Below, one piece after another: positions 22,175 through 32,472 of a stretch of 46,586 nt of DNA. The position numbers and the translations under genes were made by a program. How positions within the stretch are numbered: the stretch's first letter is position 1; each line of letters opens with the position of its first letter. Origin of the DNA: Lingula anatina (Eukaryota; Brachiopoda; Lingulata; Lingulida; Lingulidae). The notes below the pieces were generated by a model. It was not told the origin of the DNA and ran no database searches. It was given only the letters and a program-made list of their open reading frames with translations. The stretch is from contig NW_019775147.1 of assembly GCF_001039355.2 (NCBI RefSeq), positions 113,552-160,137 on the forward strand, read 5' to 3'.

Positions 22175-22209
<35 letters not shown>
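22172..22209. repeat. (AAAT)n microsatellite
   Basis: About nine units. Its overlapping AATAAA hexamers could serve as poly(A) signal for copy A. It marks the place where about 0.5 kb present in the other inverted arm is missing. Confidence 0.9.
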
Positions 22210-24414
22210 GATGGAATGAATTTGAATGTCGGAATAGATTCGTATCCAATGTAGGTATGGGGAAATCATCGTTTACCCCCGGAAAATCTCTTTTTTTTTT
22301 TTGCCAAAACGAACAGTTGTTAAGCCTTTAAATGTGTTTCACTCTCTCTCATGTTCAATTACCGGTGATTGATGTTGACAGGGGATATGCCTTAACACCC
22401 CCCTCCCCCCTTAACTCTGGACGGCGTCATTTCTGCGTCCTTTGTGCGACCATGTAACTGGCATCACTGCGGTCGTAGTAATGAGACAAAAGCAAAGCTT
22501 TGGTTGCAGTAAGAATGCTGACTGATCGGCCACTTGTCGGCACGTAAAGTATTATTTTTTTTACTCTCAAATAGGGCCGTACTAAGGGACGCAGAAAGGC
22601 CGCCGTCCAGTGTAAAAGGGGTTTAAAATTACCTGAAACACCTTCACCGGACCACGAGGAACTAAATGTTATCAATTTTGGTCGAATTAATCAATAATAA
22701 TCATTGGACCAGTCACTAGTCAAAATCACACCGTGAGTCAGCAGAGTAACTACTGTTGTTGAAACAGCAAATAAGGAAATAAACAAAAATGATTTCAAAC
22801 AATGTAAATATAATTTTTTCTTGTAGCGTGAATCACTGTGGAAATACATTTGAGTGGGTTGTGACTTATACGAAGAGAGAGGGAGAGAGAGAAAAGTAAA
22901 TACAATAAACAATTAGCACGATGATTATTATTTTTAATTATTATTTTGATTATTATTTTAATAAGTTTTAAAATACTTGAAGCAAAAGCTGACTGGATAA
23001 AAGTGGAGACAGTTATCCTTTAATGTGATTTCTAGCACTCATTTTTGCCGTAATTGTAATCATTATCTAATTCTAATAATCTCCGTCATATACTGTCTAT
23101 CCATCTAAGTATTTTTGTTTCTTTTATTTTTATGAATATTAGTTGTTGGGACATAAAAAAATGTCAAAAAGCCTATCATACTTATCGTGATCAACCTGTT
23201 TTACAAGATATAGGTGCATAACAGTTCTTCTCGCTAATATGACAAGGTACGTTTATGAAGGCGTTCTAACCATGCCCTGTCTCTTTTTCTTCTTTTACTC
23301 ATTAATCAACCATTGTTCTGGCCGTAATAATTTCATTTTGTCACGACCGCAAGCGTTTACCGTTGCTGATTCGCTGATCACTGTATATTTCCGCGTTGAA
23401 TTGGGTCTTATATACACGAGAGACGTGCATAAAGAGACCCAGCGGTCGCGACGCGGGATTAGCACTCAAGAGGACCAAAGAGACACACGACTCGGCCTTA
23501 AGGTTTGGATTAAACGTTTTAAATCAATTGTCATTTAATTAAAGGGAATTCCGATATTTGTTCTACTTCTAGCATTGATTTAATCTCATGTCAAATATTC
23601 TTTTCGTTTTTTCCTCCTCATCATTACCCAACTTTCACGTTAGTGATATACATGCGTTTATCAGTGTGGCTTTATCCCATTCGAACTGAACTGTTTTGAC
23701 TATTTGTGATTTTGCAATTTAATAACATTGAGCAAAGTCTTCAGATAGATCAAATATTTCAGTGCAATACTCCATTATCTATGTTATAACAATTATGACT
23801 TTTTATTGAGTGGTTAAATATTTCTCAACGTGTTCATTTGGAGGGAATTTGTGGTAAATTGTAATGTTTAAAGGTGTACGACCATCATTTTATTACAAAA
23901 AACAAACACCTGATAAAACACCAAATTTGCATCAATTTAAAAATAATTTAATCTGTATTTGTAGGAATCATGGCGCCAGACAAGCATTATATAGCAAATA
24001 TTTCAACAATTACAGACTCGAAAAAGGTAAGAAAAGTCAAATAATTTCATTGCGTGAAAATATAATGAAGCTTTAATTGTTTAAGATGATAGGACATAGC
24101 TATGCGTAAAACATTTTTATTTCACCAGAAAAAAAAACAGGCTAATCAGAAAAAGAGAAATCAAATTTTTCTTTACACCAGGAAGCATATGTAAATGGAG
24201 GTCTTAATACTGGACAACAGTAAAAAAGTGCATCAAAAATGCAATAAAAAATAATTTTAGTGCAGTATTTTGCGTCAGAAATTTGCCCCTGTATATTTAC
24301 ATATATCGGTACAGAGAAAGAAAAGTGATTTGCTACGTGTTCTTCTTTGCTCAAGTCAATTGCAGAAGCGGACTTAAAATGTATGATATTTTGGAGTGTG
24401 TAAATTGATGTACA

Positions 24415-24418
<4 letters not shown>

Positions 24419-24472
<54 letters not shown>
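24419..24472. repeat. (TA)n microsatellite
   Basis: About 27 uninterrupted TA units in the spacer; a typical unstable, cruciform-prone tract. Confidence 0.95.
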
Positions 24473-24473
<1 letters not shown>

Positions 24474-24871
24474 CCTCACTACAATCAAGCTCCCTACCGT
24501 TTGATGTAAAATAAGTTTCAACAATGGAAATAGGTTGTTGATGAGTGGTAAGTCATAGAAATTGTTAAGAACACTAGGAAATCCATTAATATTGAGTCAT
24601 TTTGTAGCAGAATCCAATTTAGGATCCCATTAAGAATAAATATGAAGAAAAACACTATTGAGATACGTCTCCAACTTGAGCGATTATGATAGAGTGCCGT
24701 GTAAGTGATCATCATATCTACAAATAGGAAAAGGGCAGGCATGCAAAACCCTCATCAAGCACTATTACTAGAATAATAAATTTGCATAATATATATAGGA
24801 GTTCAGCATGACCTGAAATGGACTGAAAAAAGCATTTTGCACTATGATTATTACAGATATACCTGTAGGGC

Positions 24872-25083
24872 TGTATTCCCAGAGCTTTTAGATCGATCTA
24901 TCCCCGCGGGGAGTCTCACTAGATTACTGTCAGATAATCCGGCTTAAATGTCCGTCCCGCCTACTACAAGCTGTAAGGGGGGTAATTTACTTTCGTGTCC
25001 GCTCGGCTGACAGCTATTTAGCGTGAACCCCCAGGGAGTTAGGTCGATCTAAAGTAGATCGATCTAATCTCTGGAAATGGGTC
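24872..25083. mobile_element. Small palindromic transposon, copy 1
   Basis: A 212-bp element with inverted ends: the left side reads ATTCCCAGAG then TTAGATCGATCTA, the right side is the inverse (TAGATCGATCTAATCTCTGG). It has an internal perfect palindrome TCCCCGCGGGGA at 24901-24912. It is flanked by TAGGGC on both sides (24866-24871, 25084-25089), a likely target duplication. No coding capacity. About 90% identical to the copy starting near 25344. Confidence 0.75.
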
Positions 25084-25343
25084 TAGGGCCTAACAAGTAC
25101 ATGTACCAAATAGTTAAAAAATACTTGGGTTTTTTTTTTTTTGGAAGACTTTACAGCAAGACCGTTTACAAAGTAAAACACACGCACCAGTGTAGAAGTG
25201 GACCCAACCACCCCCTCTCCAACCCGACCTACTTTACCCCTCCCCCAACCCACATCAAATTATTGACTTCTTTTTCACAGCGAGTGGTGTACTCAAGCGA
25301 TATACTATGTACCGATTCGCCTTGAGAGGCTGGTGACCTAGGC

Positions 25344-25553
25344 TCTATTCCCATAGATTTTAGATCGATCTATCCCCGCGGGGAGTCTCACTAGATAACT
25401 TTCAGATAATCCGACTTAAATGTCCGTCCCGCCTACTACAAGCTGTAAGGGAATAATTAACTTTCGTGTCCGCCCGGCTGACAGCTATTTAGCGTGAACC
25501 CCCAGGGAGTTAGGTCGATCTAAAGTAGGTCGATCTAATCTATGGAAATGGGG
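25344..25553. mobile_element. Small palindromic transposon, copy 2
   Basis: Same family and orientation as 24872-25083, with ends ATTCCCATAGA and TCTATGGAAAT and the same internal palindrome (25373-25384). Its flanking target duplication is not clear; TAG is the only shared flank. Truncated relatives of the right end appear at about 30240-30275 and 33622-33650. Confidence 0.72.
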
Positions 25554-25829
25554 TGCTAGTTATTGCGTAAGAGGTTGGGTCGTAGTTATGGGGTCGAAGC
25601 GGCCAATTTAATTATTTTTTTAACAAAACAGCAGAAAGCGCACTCGTGGAGAACTTGTGGAAGATAGTACAAAAAAAAATAAAAAAAAAAAACTTTAGCG
25701 TTTTTATATGTTAGACTTGTTAGTGGGCATCGGTCCACACTGTATCGTCTATGTATGGCGCTCGATGAATAAGGTAAATTTAAGGTTGTTGTTTTTTTTA
25801 GAATTTATCTTTTAAATAAATAATCACGT

Positions 25830-28595
25830 TGGATACGAATCTATTCCGACATTCAAAGTTAGTCCATTTATTTAGCAACATGTGCCTCAATGGAGATTAC
25901 CCCTCTAGGGCACACACATGTGCGTAACTAAGCTCTGGAGATTGTTGTCGCCATAAAATGTCGTTTGACTACGCCAAACTTTCCTTTATGTCTCCTCCAT
26001 CTCAGTGTACCACAAACTTTTATAGTCTCATTCAAAGCAAAAAAGAAGGCAACAAGGAATATTGATTGTTCGTGATTTGGCCAAACAAGGCCGCTTTTAT
26101 TATATACATGTAATTCCTCTATCCTAATCGTTTTAGCAAATTGTTGCCTGTATTAAATGTTATGGCCTTAGGGATAAAAATTATATATCAAATATTCAAT
26201 AAGACTCATCATCCTAAAAATTATGATGCGACGAGTCAGCAAAAGTTATTATTTACCAACAATTTTGCACAAATTTCATTTGTGGGGTTGCAAAGAGTCC
26301 ATAACCTTGACTGGTGCCCGAACGCACTGGGCAAGGAAAAACCCCACAAAGGTCCCAATAATCCCTATAGCCATCTAAAGAGGTCCACGTGGCATGATGG
26401 CAAACATGGATTTCAGAATAATTGCGAAAACCGCTTTTTGAGATATAGAAATTAATTGTACAGTCAAGATCAAGTTAGAATGCACTGTATACATGTTAGT
26501 ATATGTTGATACAGTTTGTTTGTTTTTTTAACGGAAAGCGGATGATATGCATACACACGCTAAACCAGTGGTTTTCGACTTAATTTTATGACCTCATTTA
26601 GAGTAGACAAGTTGAGATTTTGTGTATTCAAGCATTGGGATTTAAAACGATGTCTACCAAAGCAAATCGCAGTATCTATCCAGTTATACACTTTAGGCGA
26701 CCTGTTCAGCTCACAGCCGTCCATGACAGTTGTGATATTGTTCACTCTAAATTTGGATATGAGATTTCGAGCAGAGTTTAACATCTTTTCTACCTCAGCT
26801 TTCAGCTGGGCACGCGTCTCAGGCGGCGTCGCTGTTGGCAACCAAACCCCGGGTTCTTCTGCCTTAATATAATAACTCACCAAATCGAGGTTAAGATAGT
26901 GAGCCAGAGCGGATATGCTGGATTCTCCGTGTAAAAGCAGATCACACTTGGCTAACATAAGAACGTCCTGAAGGACCACCCTAGCATTGGCAACTGCAAG
27001 GCGATTGTCCTTGTACCAAAGTCGGCCATCTGCATCAAAGCTTGCCACCTTGTCGACATTATTCCAAAACACCAGACGGCCAAACTCCTTCTTAAAACGT
27101 AGAATTGTCTCTGCATTGTCAGTGGCCAAAAATATCCTTATAGACTCGTCACTGACAGGATAGAGTTTCTCGTTCAAACCCTTTCTTTTAAATATTTGAA
27201 GAATTACATCATCTGACCTTAACACTGCCTTGATGACCTTTTTAGTCTCAAAAATCCAATGTTCTAGCGAAGTCACCCTTTTCACTTCTTTCCAGCTGTC
27301 TGTGGCTCTAACGTGGATTCCAATGTTCAAATACCCTTTCATCTTTTTATTGTATGTATCCTCAACATAATTCCTGATATGTTCCACTGGTTTAAAATAT
27401 TTAGTCAGTACATAATGCGCCAAGAGCCTTGTACTATTAGTAATCTTTTCATCAGGTTGATAGTCACGAAAGGCAAAGTTTCTCGCTTTGGTGTCAAAAC
27501 TTAGATCCACCAAATCGCCTTCACCGTATGGTCCAGCTTCTGGAATACCCGATGCAATGCAAAGTTTGTGCTCTGCTTCAGTTTCGGTCTTCGTTTCAAG
27601 ATCTTGAAAGAAGGATAAGAAATGATTTGTCGGCTGCTTGGACTCCGCACCGCAGAAATCGCAGTTGTACCACTGGACCACCGGCGAGGCTCCCAGTACA
27701 AGGCAAGACGTCAGGACCTCCACCGAGTACAACACTGCCGACCCGAAGCCTGGATCGTTGCAGTCGGTCAGGGTGTTCTCCACGTAGCACGCAATGCTGC
27801 CTGGGTTCTCAAACGTATCGCTGTGGTCAAGAAAAAGCATGACTTGGCATCCCGACCCGTACTTTTCAAGTAGGCTGCGTTTGATGTTCGTTTCATTAGC
27901 GACCTGTTCGAGAACTTTCATTTTTGTTTGCTGGTCAGCGTTTTTCAAACTCATAGCTGGGATGTCGAACTCGCTGTTCATTTCCGGACCACGTGAAGAT
28001 TTGGGCGAAATTTTAGCGTTCGGCGTGGGTTTTACCGCCTTTTTGTCGCCATTCTGAATTTTGCGTCCTACACTTGGAACAGATGCATCAATAGCAGCAG
28101 CCACGGTTTCTTTGTCAAGGTTGGTCTGAACCTGTGGCTTTTCCCATGTAAGGATACTTACGTAAAGTATAGAGATAAATAGAACTATACTTGTCCAACA
28201 ACACTGATTTCGGCAACGAAATCTTCGTAACCAGACAAAGATGGGCTTCATCTTGTCAGTGATGGCAGGTGTCTTCTCTGTATTTTCAATGCCCTCAGCA
28301 AAACGAGCGTACGGCTATATCGTTATTGGTTAAATAAGGTTTAATACCACGGCTAGCGCTTCGGACATCAGGATAATTACACTTAAAATTCGCATATAGG
28401 CTGTAATTTATGCCTGTAATATACTCGTCAGCCACTACATGCAACATACAAAACAAATTTTATCTCGGTTGTGCCTACATTTCTTGTTATGTAGCATACA
28501 GTGGACGACTCATGTTGTATCTGGTACATATTATGTCACACACAATGCGCCAGCAAAGCCTTACTGATGTGTCAGTCACGGCTCGTGAGTTCAAA
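25830..28595. repeat. Right arm of the large inverted duplication
   Basis: Reverse complement of 19897-22247, including the second fucosyltransferase-like gene and its upstream region. About 25865-26380 has no counterpart in the left arm. Confidence 0.85.
26560..28251 (-). CDS. Fucosyltransferase-like type II membrane protein, copy B
   Basis: A second intact single-exon gene of 563 codons, same length as copy A and closely similar along its whole length. Membrane anchor, GIHVRATD, FLATDN and the VLQDVLMLAKCD motif are all preserved, so both copies look functional. Differences cluster in the stem (residues 58-103) and in scattered surface-like positions. The two genes are convergent. A TTTATT at 26096-26101 (AATAAA on this strand) is a possible poly(A) signal. 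Upstream it faces the BRICHOS gene head to head across about 2.1 kb, so the two could share a bidirectional regulatory region. Function is inferred from motifs as for copy A. Confidence 0.85.
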   Translation of the reverse strand: MKPIFVWLRRFRCRNQCCWTSIVLFISILYVSILTWEKPQVQTNLDKETVAAAIDASVPSVGRKIQNGDKKAVKPTPNAKISPKSSRGPEMNSEFDIPAMSLKNADQQTKMKVLEQVANETNIKRSLLEKYGSGCQVMLFLDHSDTFENPGSIACYVENTLTDCNDPGFGSAVLYSVEVLTSCLVLGASPVVQWYNCDFCGAESKQPTNHFLSFFQDLETKTETEAEHKLCIASGIPEAGPYGEGDLVDLSFDTKARNFAFRDYQPDEKITNSTRLLAHYVLTKYFKPVEHIRNYVEDTYNKKMKGYLNIGIHVRATDSWKEVKRVTSLEHWIFETKKVIKAVLRSDDVILQIFKRKGLNEKLYPVSDESIRIFLATDNAETILRFKKEFGRLVFWNNVDKVASFDADGRLWYKDNRLAVANARVVLQDVLMLAKCDLLLHGESSISALAHYLNLDLVSYYIKAEEPGVWLPTATPPETRAQLKAEVEKMLNSARNLISKFRVNNITTVMDGCELNRSPKVYNWIDTAICFGRHRFKSQCLNTQNLNLSTLNEVIKLSRKPLV

Positions 28596-29297
28596 CTTGG
28601 ACATAATAAGAGAAACGCTGAGCAAGATCAAAGGATAATCGGCTTAACGCGAGCTCTTCGCGAAACCATGTGCGTTCGAATGACGTGACCTCCAGTACAG
28701 GTAGCGGGCATATCGCAGTTGTCGATGACTTTTTGTGTCATTTTGGCAGGTAGTTCGCGATAACGTGAGTCAATCCTTCGGGTGGATGAGACAATAAACC
28801 TATAGAGATTAAGTGTAAATACAATTTTTTCTGTCAATTTGGAAGCTATGTGAGAATTTGATATGTTTGTTCATAGACGAATTCAAAATGCCCTAAAGGC
28901 AATCTTGTTTGTTGCCGTAAAATGAGCATTCAAAATTGTACAATTGTAGTGTAGTATACTTGTTTTCAGCTATGATCCGATTGGAAAATATATCTTGTGT
29001 CAACCTTTTCTCTCTATGTGAGAAATTAGCCTGAGACGCGGCAATAATGAAACCTTCAATCGTGTCTTGAATTAAAATGACGCAATTCCTCTCCGATTTA
29101 TTCAACTCACTGACATCGTTTTAGGTCTGGAATTTTTTACGTACCGTTTAGATAAAGATGGCATTTACACTGCTGTGTACTATATGAATAGGTTTATGTT
29201 ACTTGCTTAAGTGAGCCCGAATTATGGAATGATAATTAATATTTTTAACTCTCGATATGGGCTCTCGTTGCAATATGGCACCACACACGCATTCGTG

Positions 29298-29344
<47 letters not shown>

Positions 29345-29354
29345 GAAAAAAAAA
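29298..29354. repeat. (CA)n and poly-A tract
   Basis: About 13 CA units run into a long A run. The matching place in unit 2 (33527-33558) is much shorter, a normal allelic difference for such tracts. Confidence 0.9.
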
Positions 29355-30078
29355 CGCACCTGCGGGCCTTTTAATATTCTTTTATCAAAGTTGACATTAG
29401 AGTCATAATAACTCTTCGTTTTGGCCAAAAATACGATTTTCCTGGAAAAAACGGCAATTTTCCCGTACTTACCAATGGTCACCGACCCCATTCCTGCATT
29501 CAAAGCTAATCCAGGTTTTTTTTCCTAAACGTACGGTTTTTTGTTAAAATCTCTTAAGAGATTTTAACTGACGGAGCCCTCTCGTATCGAGCGATAGTTT
29601 CTGGCTTGGACCTAAATAGAGGTCCAAGTTTCTGGTGACCTACTTAAAACCGCGGGAAAAGCAGACAACACAACACTATATAACAATATTATAAGATTCA
29701 TAAGATATATTCGTCTTTTTGCTCAAAATGCATTTATATCTACAATGTGTGCAATTCTGGGCTTTTCGTTATCCGACGCACTGTACAAAAACTCGCAACT
29801 TACGTCTGAGGGTTTCCCGCCATGTTATTTTGGTCTCGAATGAACGCGAGAATCCGCGTGACACCTAAACGTCATTGGCAACGGATGCACTTGCCGACCG
29901 CGAAGAAAGGCATCGAAAGCCCAAGTGACAAGCACAGATTTTAGTTTTACTACAAAAACAGTCGTTTTAGTGGGAAAATATAATAGAATATATTTCCAGG
30001 CGTTGTTTACAATGTATTTTTTTGCGGAATTTTGAATCTCAAAGGAAGAGTTATTATTGCTTTAACACTAATCTGAAG

Positions 30079-30206
30079 TTATGGAAACGAGACACTTGCG
30101 CACGTGCGAAAGCGTCTCGATTCCATGGACCCGTATCTCGAAAGAATCGGTTATGGAATCGAGACACTTGCGCACGTGCGCAACATAGCGAACCTTTCGA
30201 GATACG
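30079..30206. repeat. Inverted-repeat cluster with CACGTG palindromes
   Basis: A 30-bp segment occurs twice with one mismatch (30079-30108, 30151-30180). Perfect inverted repeats also link 30113-30126 with 30153-30165 (GTCTCGATTCCAT type) and 30132-30144 with 30194-30206 (CGTATCTCGAAAG type). The 16-bp palindrome TTGCGCACGTGCGCAA lies at 30168-30183 and carries an E-box core CACGTG. The cluster is missing from unit 2. Confidence 0.75.
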
Positions 30207-30358
30207 GAGCCCTGATTTCATTCAGTGAGAGAACATCCCCTCGGAGTTGGGTCGATCTACGATCGATCTAGAACGATCTAGAACGAAAGATTCATTAGGA
30301 AGACACCCTCATACACAACCAATTACTTATAATTATGTGTATCTTTTTTTCTTTATAG

Positions 30359-30533
30359 CCATCTGCAGAAACGAATTCCGCCGCCACGACCAGGAAGGCG
30401 TCGTCCTACAAGTTCCTGTGTGTAGCCGTCACAGCGTTCCTCCTTCTGGCAGTGCTAGGGGGCGTTCTGCTAACGGTTTCCCTAACCACGCCTGCCCGGG
30501 ACTGGCTCCACGCGGCAAATGTGAAGGTAGGTA

Positions 30534-30582
<49 letters not shown>

Positions 30583-32132
30583 TTGTTTGCAACTAAAATA
30601 GTTGGATTGTACAGTAATATGAATAGAACATTTCACTGGCAACTAAAACACATGTACAATACGATAAATAGGAATGTTCACTGAATGAGAGTAAAATTGA
30701 ATTAATAAAATTGTTAAATAAAATTATTAAGATGAAATACGCATTTTGTACTATGAGGATATTAAAAAACACATGAAAATTAAGATTAATTTTAAACACA
30801 CTATAAGTTACCCCAGTTTTTTTAAAGCACTCGGTGTCCAAGTTATGAATGTTTTTCAGATCTGATAGTTCTCAATTTGGGTACAATATATTTTTGACTT
30901 AGACGCAGAGTATGGGGCATGGTTTTTCATGTATTTGTCTCAGGCAAAAGCAGGAGTCTATGTCTCTGTTGGGCATATTGAGGAATAATTAGCCCGATGG
31001 GAAAGGATATGAAAATTTCAATCAATTTTGATCAAAGTTGAATAATTAGTGATTCTATCTCTGAAACTTCGTTAAAAAATCAACCCTCACTTTCGCTGCT
31101 CTCACTGAAACGAACACTAAACCGCACACGAGATCTCTGTCGTTCTATTATGTGCTATGTTTTCGCTGTTCTTAATTTCAGAAATGTACTCTAAGATATA
31201 AAGGGCAAGGAATGGAGGAGAAACAAGATATTCAGATCAATTTAGTGGACGGCTGGGAAGCCATTCATACTCTAGGAATTGACGAGAGAACGGAGGCGTT
31301 CATTCTCCATGACTTTAAAGCGGTAGGTGGAGCGAAATGAAGCGTGTGAAGTGTTATACTTGTTCATAAAAGAATTTTTGTCATCTTAACATCCACATTC
31401 AACTTTACATAATTTTTAACGATAATATAAATAAAAGCAAAACACTTTTTTCTTTCCTTGACTTAGGTTAAGTTTTAAAATATGTTTCTATATATATAAA
31501 GTTAACGCACAGGAATTTCGACGATCGCGGAAAGTCATCTACAGTATATTCGCACGTTAATGGGCTTTTTGATGATGAAGCCCCCTGAAAAAGGTATGCC
31601 TGGTTTTTCATTTTTTTTTTTAAATTTCCAATTTGAAGAGGAAGACGGTGGTTCGTTTTGCTGACGAGAACAAATGCCTTTTGCGAGACATGGCGCTGAG
31701 CATGGACGAGTCAACCTTGCGGGAAGCGGAAAAAATTAGCGAGAGTGCAGATGTATGTGGTGTTTTTTAATCTTATATTTAAAATGTGGGTCAATTTATT
31801 TCACTTGATAAAAGTGAAACTGTTTTAAGTGTTGAAGGCTTACTCTAGGAGCTAGTTAAGAGATCCATTTTTTTTCAAGTTGACCACACCTTGCCGAAGG
31901 ACTCAGACTGAGGTGTCCCACGTTTTGAGAGAAAGAAAATAATGTACACGCAATTTATCTTAAATATAAAATCGGTCCAAGTCATTGTCATCAATACAAT
32001 ATGTTTTGCTCTGCTTTTTCCAATAATGTCATGCCCTGTTTTTTTTTTTTTTCATTTCAACAGAAGATCGATTACGTTACACAAACCAACCAGGAGTATT
32101 TCAGAGTTGGAAAAAGATCAGAAAACCAGGGC
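30359..32132 (+). CDS. BRICHOS-domain precursor, unit 1, cut by assembly gap
   Basis: Exons 30359-30526, 31182-31322, 31639-31752 and 32064-32132 (truncated at the N) match the complete gene of unit 2 with only a few amino-acid changes (N for T in the first exon, I for T in GIDERTEAF). All splice sites are present; the third acceptor reads TTTGAAG here and TTTGTAG in unit 2. The break falls in mid-exon and is followed directly by antisense fucosyltransferase sequence, so the truncation looks technical, not biological. Product and domains are described under the second copy. Confidence 0.8.
30537..30581. repeat. (TAA)n microsatellite, unit 1
   Basis: Starts about 10 bp after the donor of exon 30359-30526. 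The unit 2 equivalent (33912-33951) is a few units shorter. Confidence 0.9.
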
Positions 32133-32133
32133 N
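32133..32133. other. Assembly gap or join (single N)
   Basis: The only ambiguous base in the window. It lies exactly where unit 1 stops inside a BRICHOS exon and unit 2 starts inside codon 113 of a fucosyltransferase copy on the opposite strand. Confidence 0.95.
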
Positions 32134-32472
32134 CACTTTCATTTTTGTTTGCTGGTCAGCGTTTTTCAAACTCATAGCTGGGATGTCGAACTCGCTGTTC
32201 ATTTCCGGACCACGTGAAGATTTGGGCGAAATTTTAGCGTTCGGCGTGGGTTTTACCGCCTTTTTGTCGCCATTTTGAATTTTGCGTCCTACACTTGGAA
32301 CAGATGCATCAAGAGCAGCAGCCACGGTTTCTTTGTCAAGGTTGGTCTGAACCTGTGGCTTTTCCCATGTAAGGATACTTACGTAAAGTACAGAGATAAA
32401 TAGAACTATACTTGTCCAACAACACTGATTTCGGCAACGAAATCTTCGTAACCAGACAAAGATGGGCTTCAT
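32134..32472 (-). pseudogene. Fucosyltransferase-like fragment, copy C (N-terminal 113 codons)
   Basis: Encodes the same N-terminus as copy B (ATG at 32472) with only two differences, then ends at the N. The fragment keeps the membrane anchor and stem but has no catalytic domain. Near-identity to copy B, together with the shared upstream DNA, makes it most likely the other allele of copy B truncated at a contig end. It would be a true pseudogene only if the assembly is right. Confidence 0.8.

Larger units (their letters stand above)
19897..22247. repeat. Left arm of a large inverted duplication
   Basis: Sequence from about 19897 (TTTGAACTCACGAGCCGTGA) to about 22247 (GGAATAGATTCGTATCCAA) recurs as the reverse complement in about 25830-28595. 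The arms share the whole coding gene, about 340 bp upstream and part of the downstream DNA. This arm lacks about 0.5 kb that the other arm has downstream of the gene and carries an (AAAT)n tract at that point. The two encoded proteins differ at only a few dozen of 563 positions. Confidence 0.85.
22248..25829. other. Spacer between inverted arms, no gene seen
   Basis: AT-rich DNA with no convincing gene. The longest frames (for example 23239-23538, 99 codons) show no recognisable domain. It holds an (AT)n tract and two copies of a small palindromic element (24872-25083 and about 25344-25553). Confidence 0.6.
28252..30358. other. Divergent intergenic region, unit 1
   Basis: No secure coding exon. 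The first part is the fucosyltransferase upstream region shared with copy A. It then contains a (CA)n/poly-A tract (29298-29354), a 0.67-kb segment absent from unit 2, an inverted-repeat cluster (30079-30206) and a fragment of the GATCGATCTA transposon family (about 30240-30275). The start exon of the BRICHOS gene should lie here but I could not identify it. Confidence 0.55.
27913..32132. repeat. Direct duplication, unit 1 (probable haplotype 1)
   Basis: From within the fucosyltransferase gene (start of codon 113 region) to the fourth recognised BRICHOS exon, this sequence recurs almost identically in 32134-35515. The unit stops exactly at the N at 32133. Unit 1 contains about 665 bp (29398-30062) and about 165 bp (30080-30243) that unit 2 lacks. 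Confidence 0.88.

Noticed and set aside
23239-23538. 99-codon frame in the spacer
   Set aside because: No domain and no splice-site support; likely chance in AT-rich DNA.
24419-24472. Possible origin or CRISPR-like repeat
   Set aside because: Simple (TA)n microsatellite; the window is eukaryotic and no spaced repeats occur.
28410-28688. 92-codon frame conserved in both direct units
   Set aside because: Conservation is explained by recent duplication or allelism; the equivalent in the inverted copy A is not open in the same way.
29222-29503. Minus-strand frame with an ATG and consensus donor
   Set aside because: It runs through a poly-A/CA tract and lies partly in the segment missing from unit 2. 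No matching downstream acceptor or protein was found, so it is not listed as an exon.
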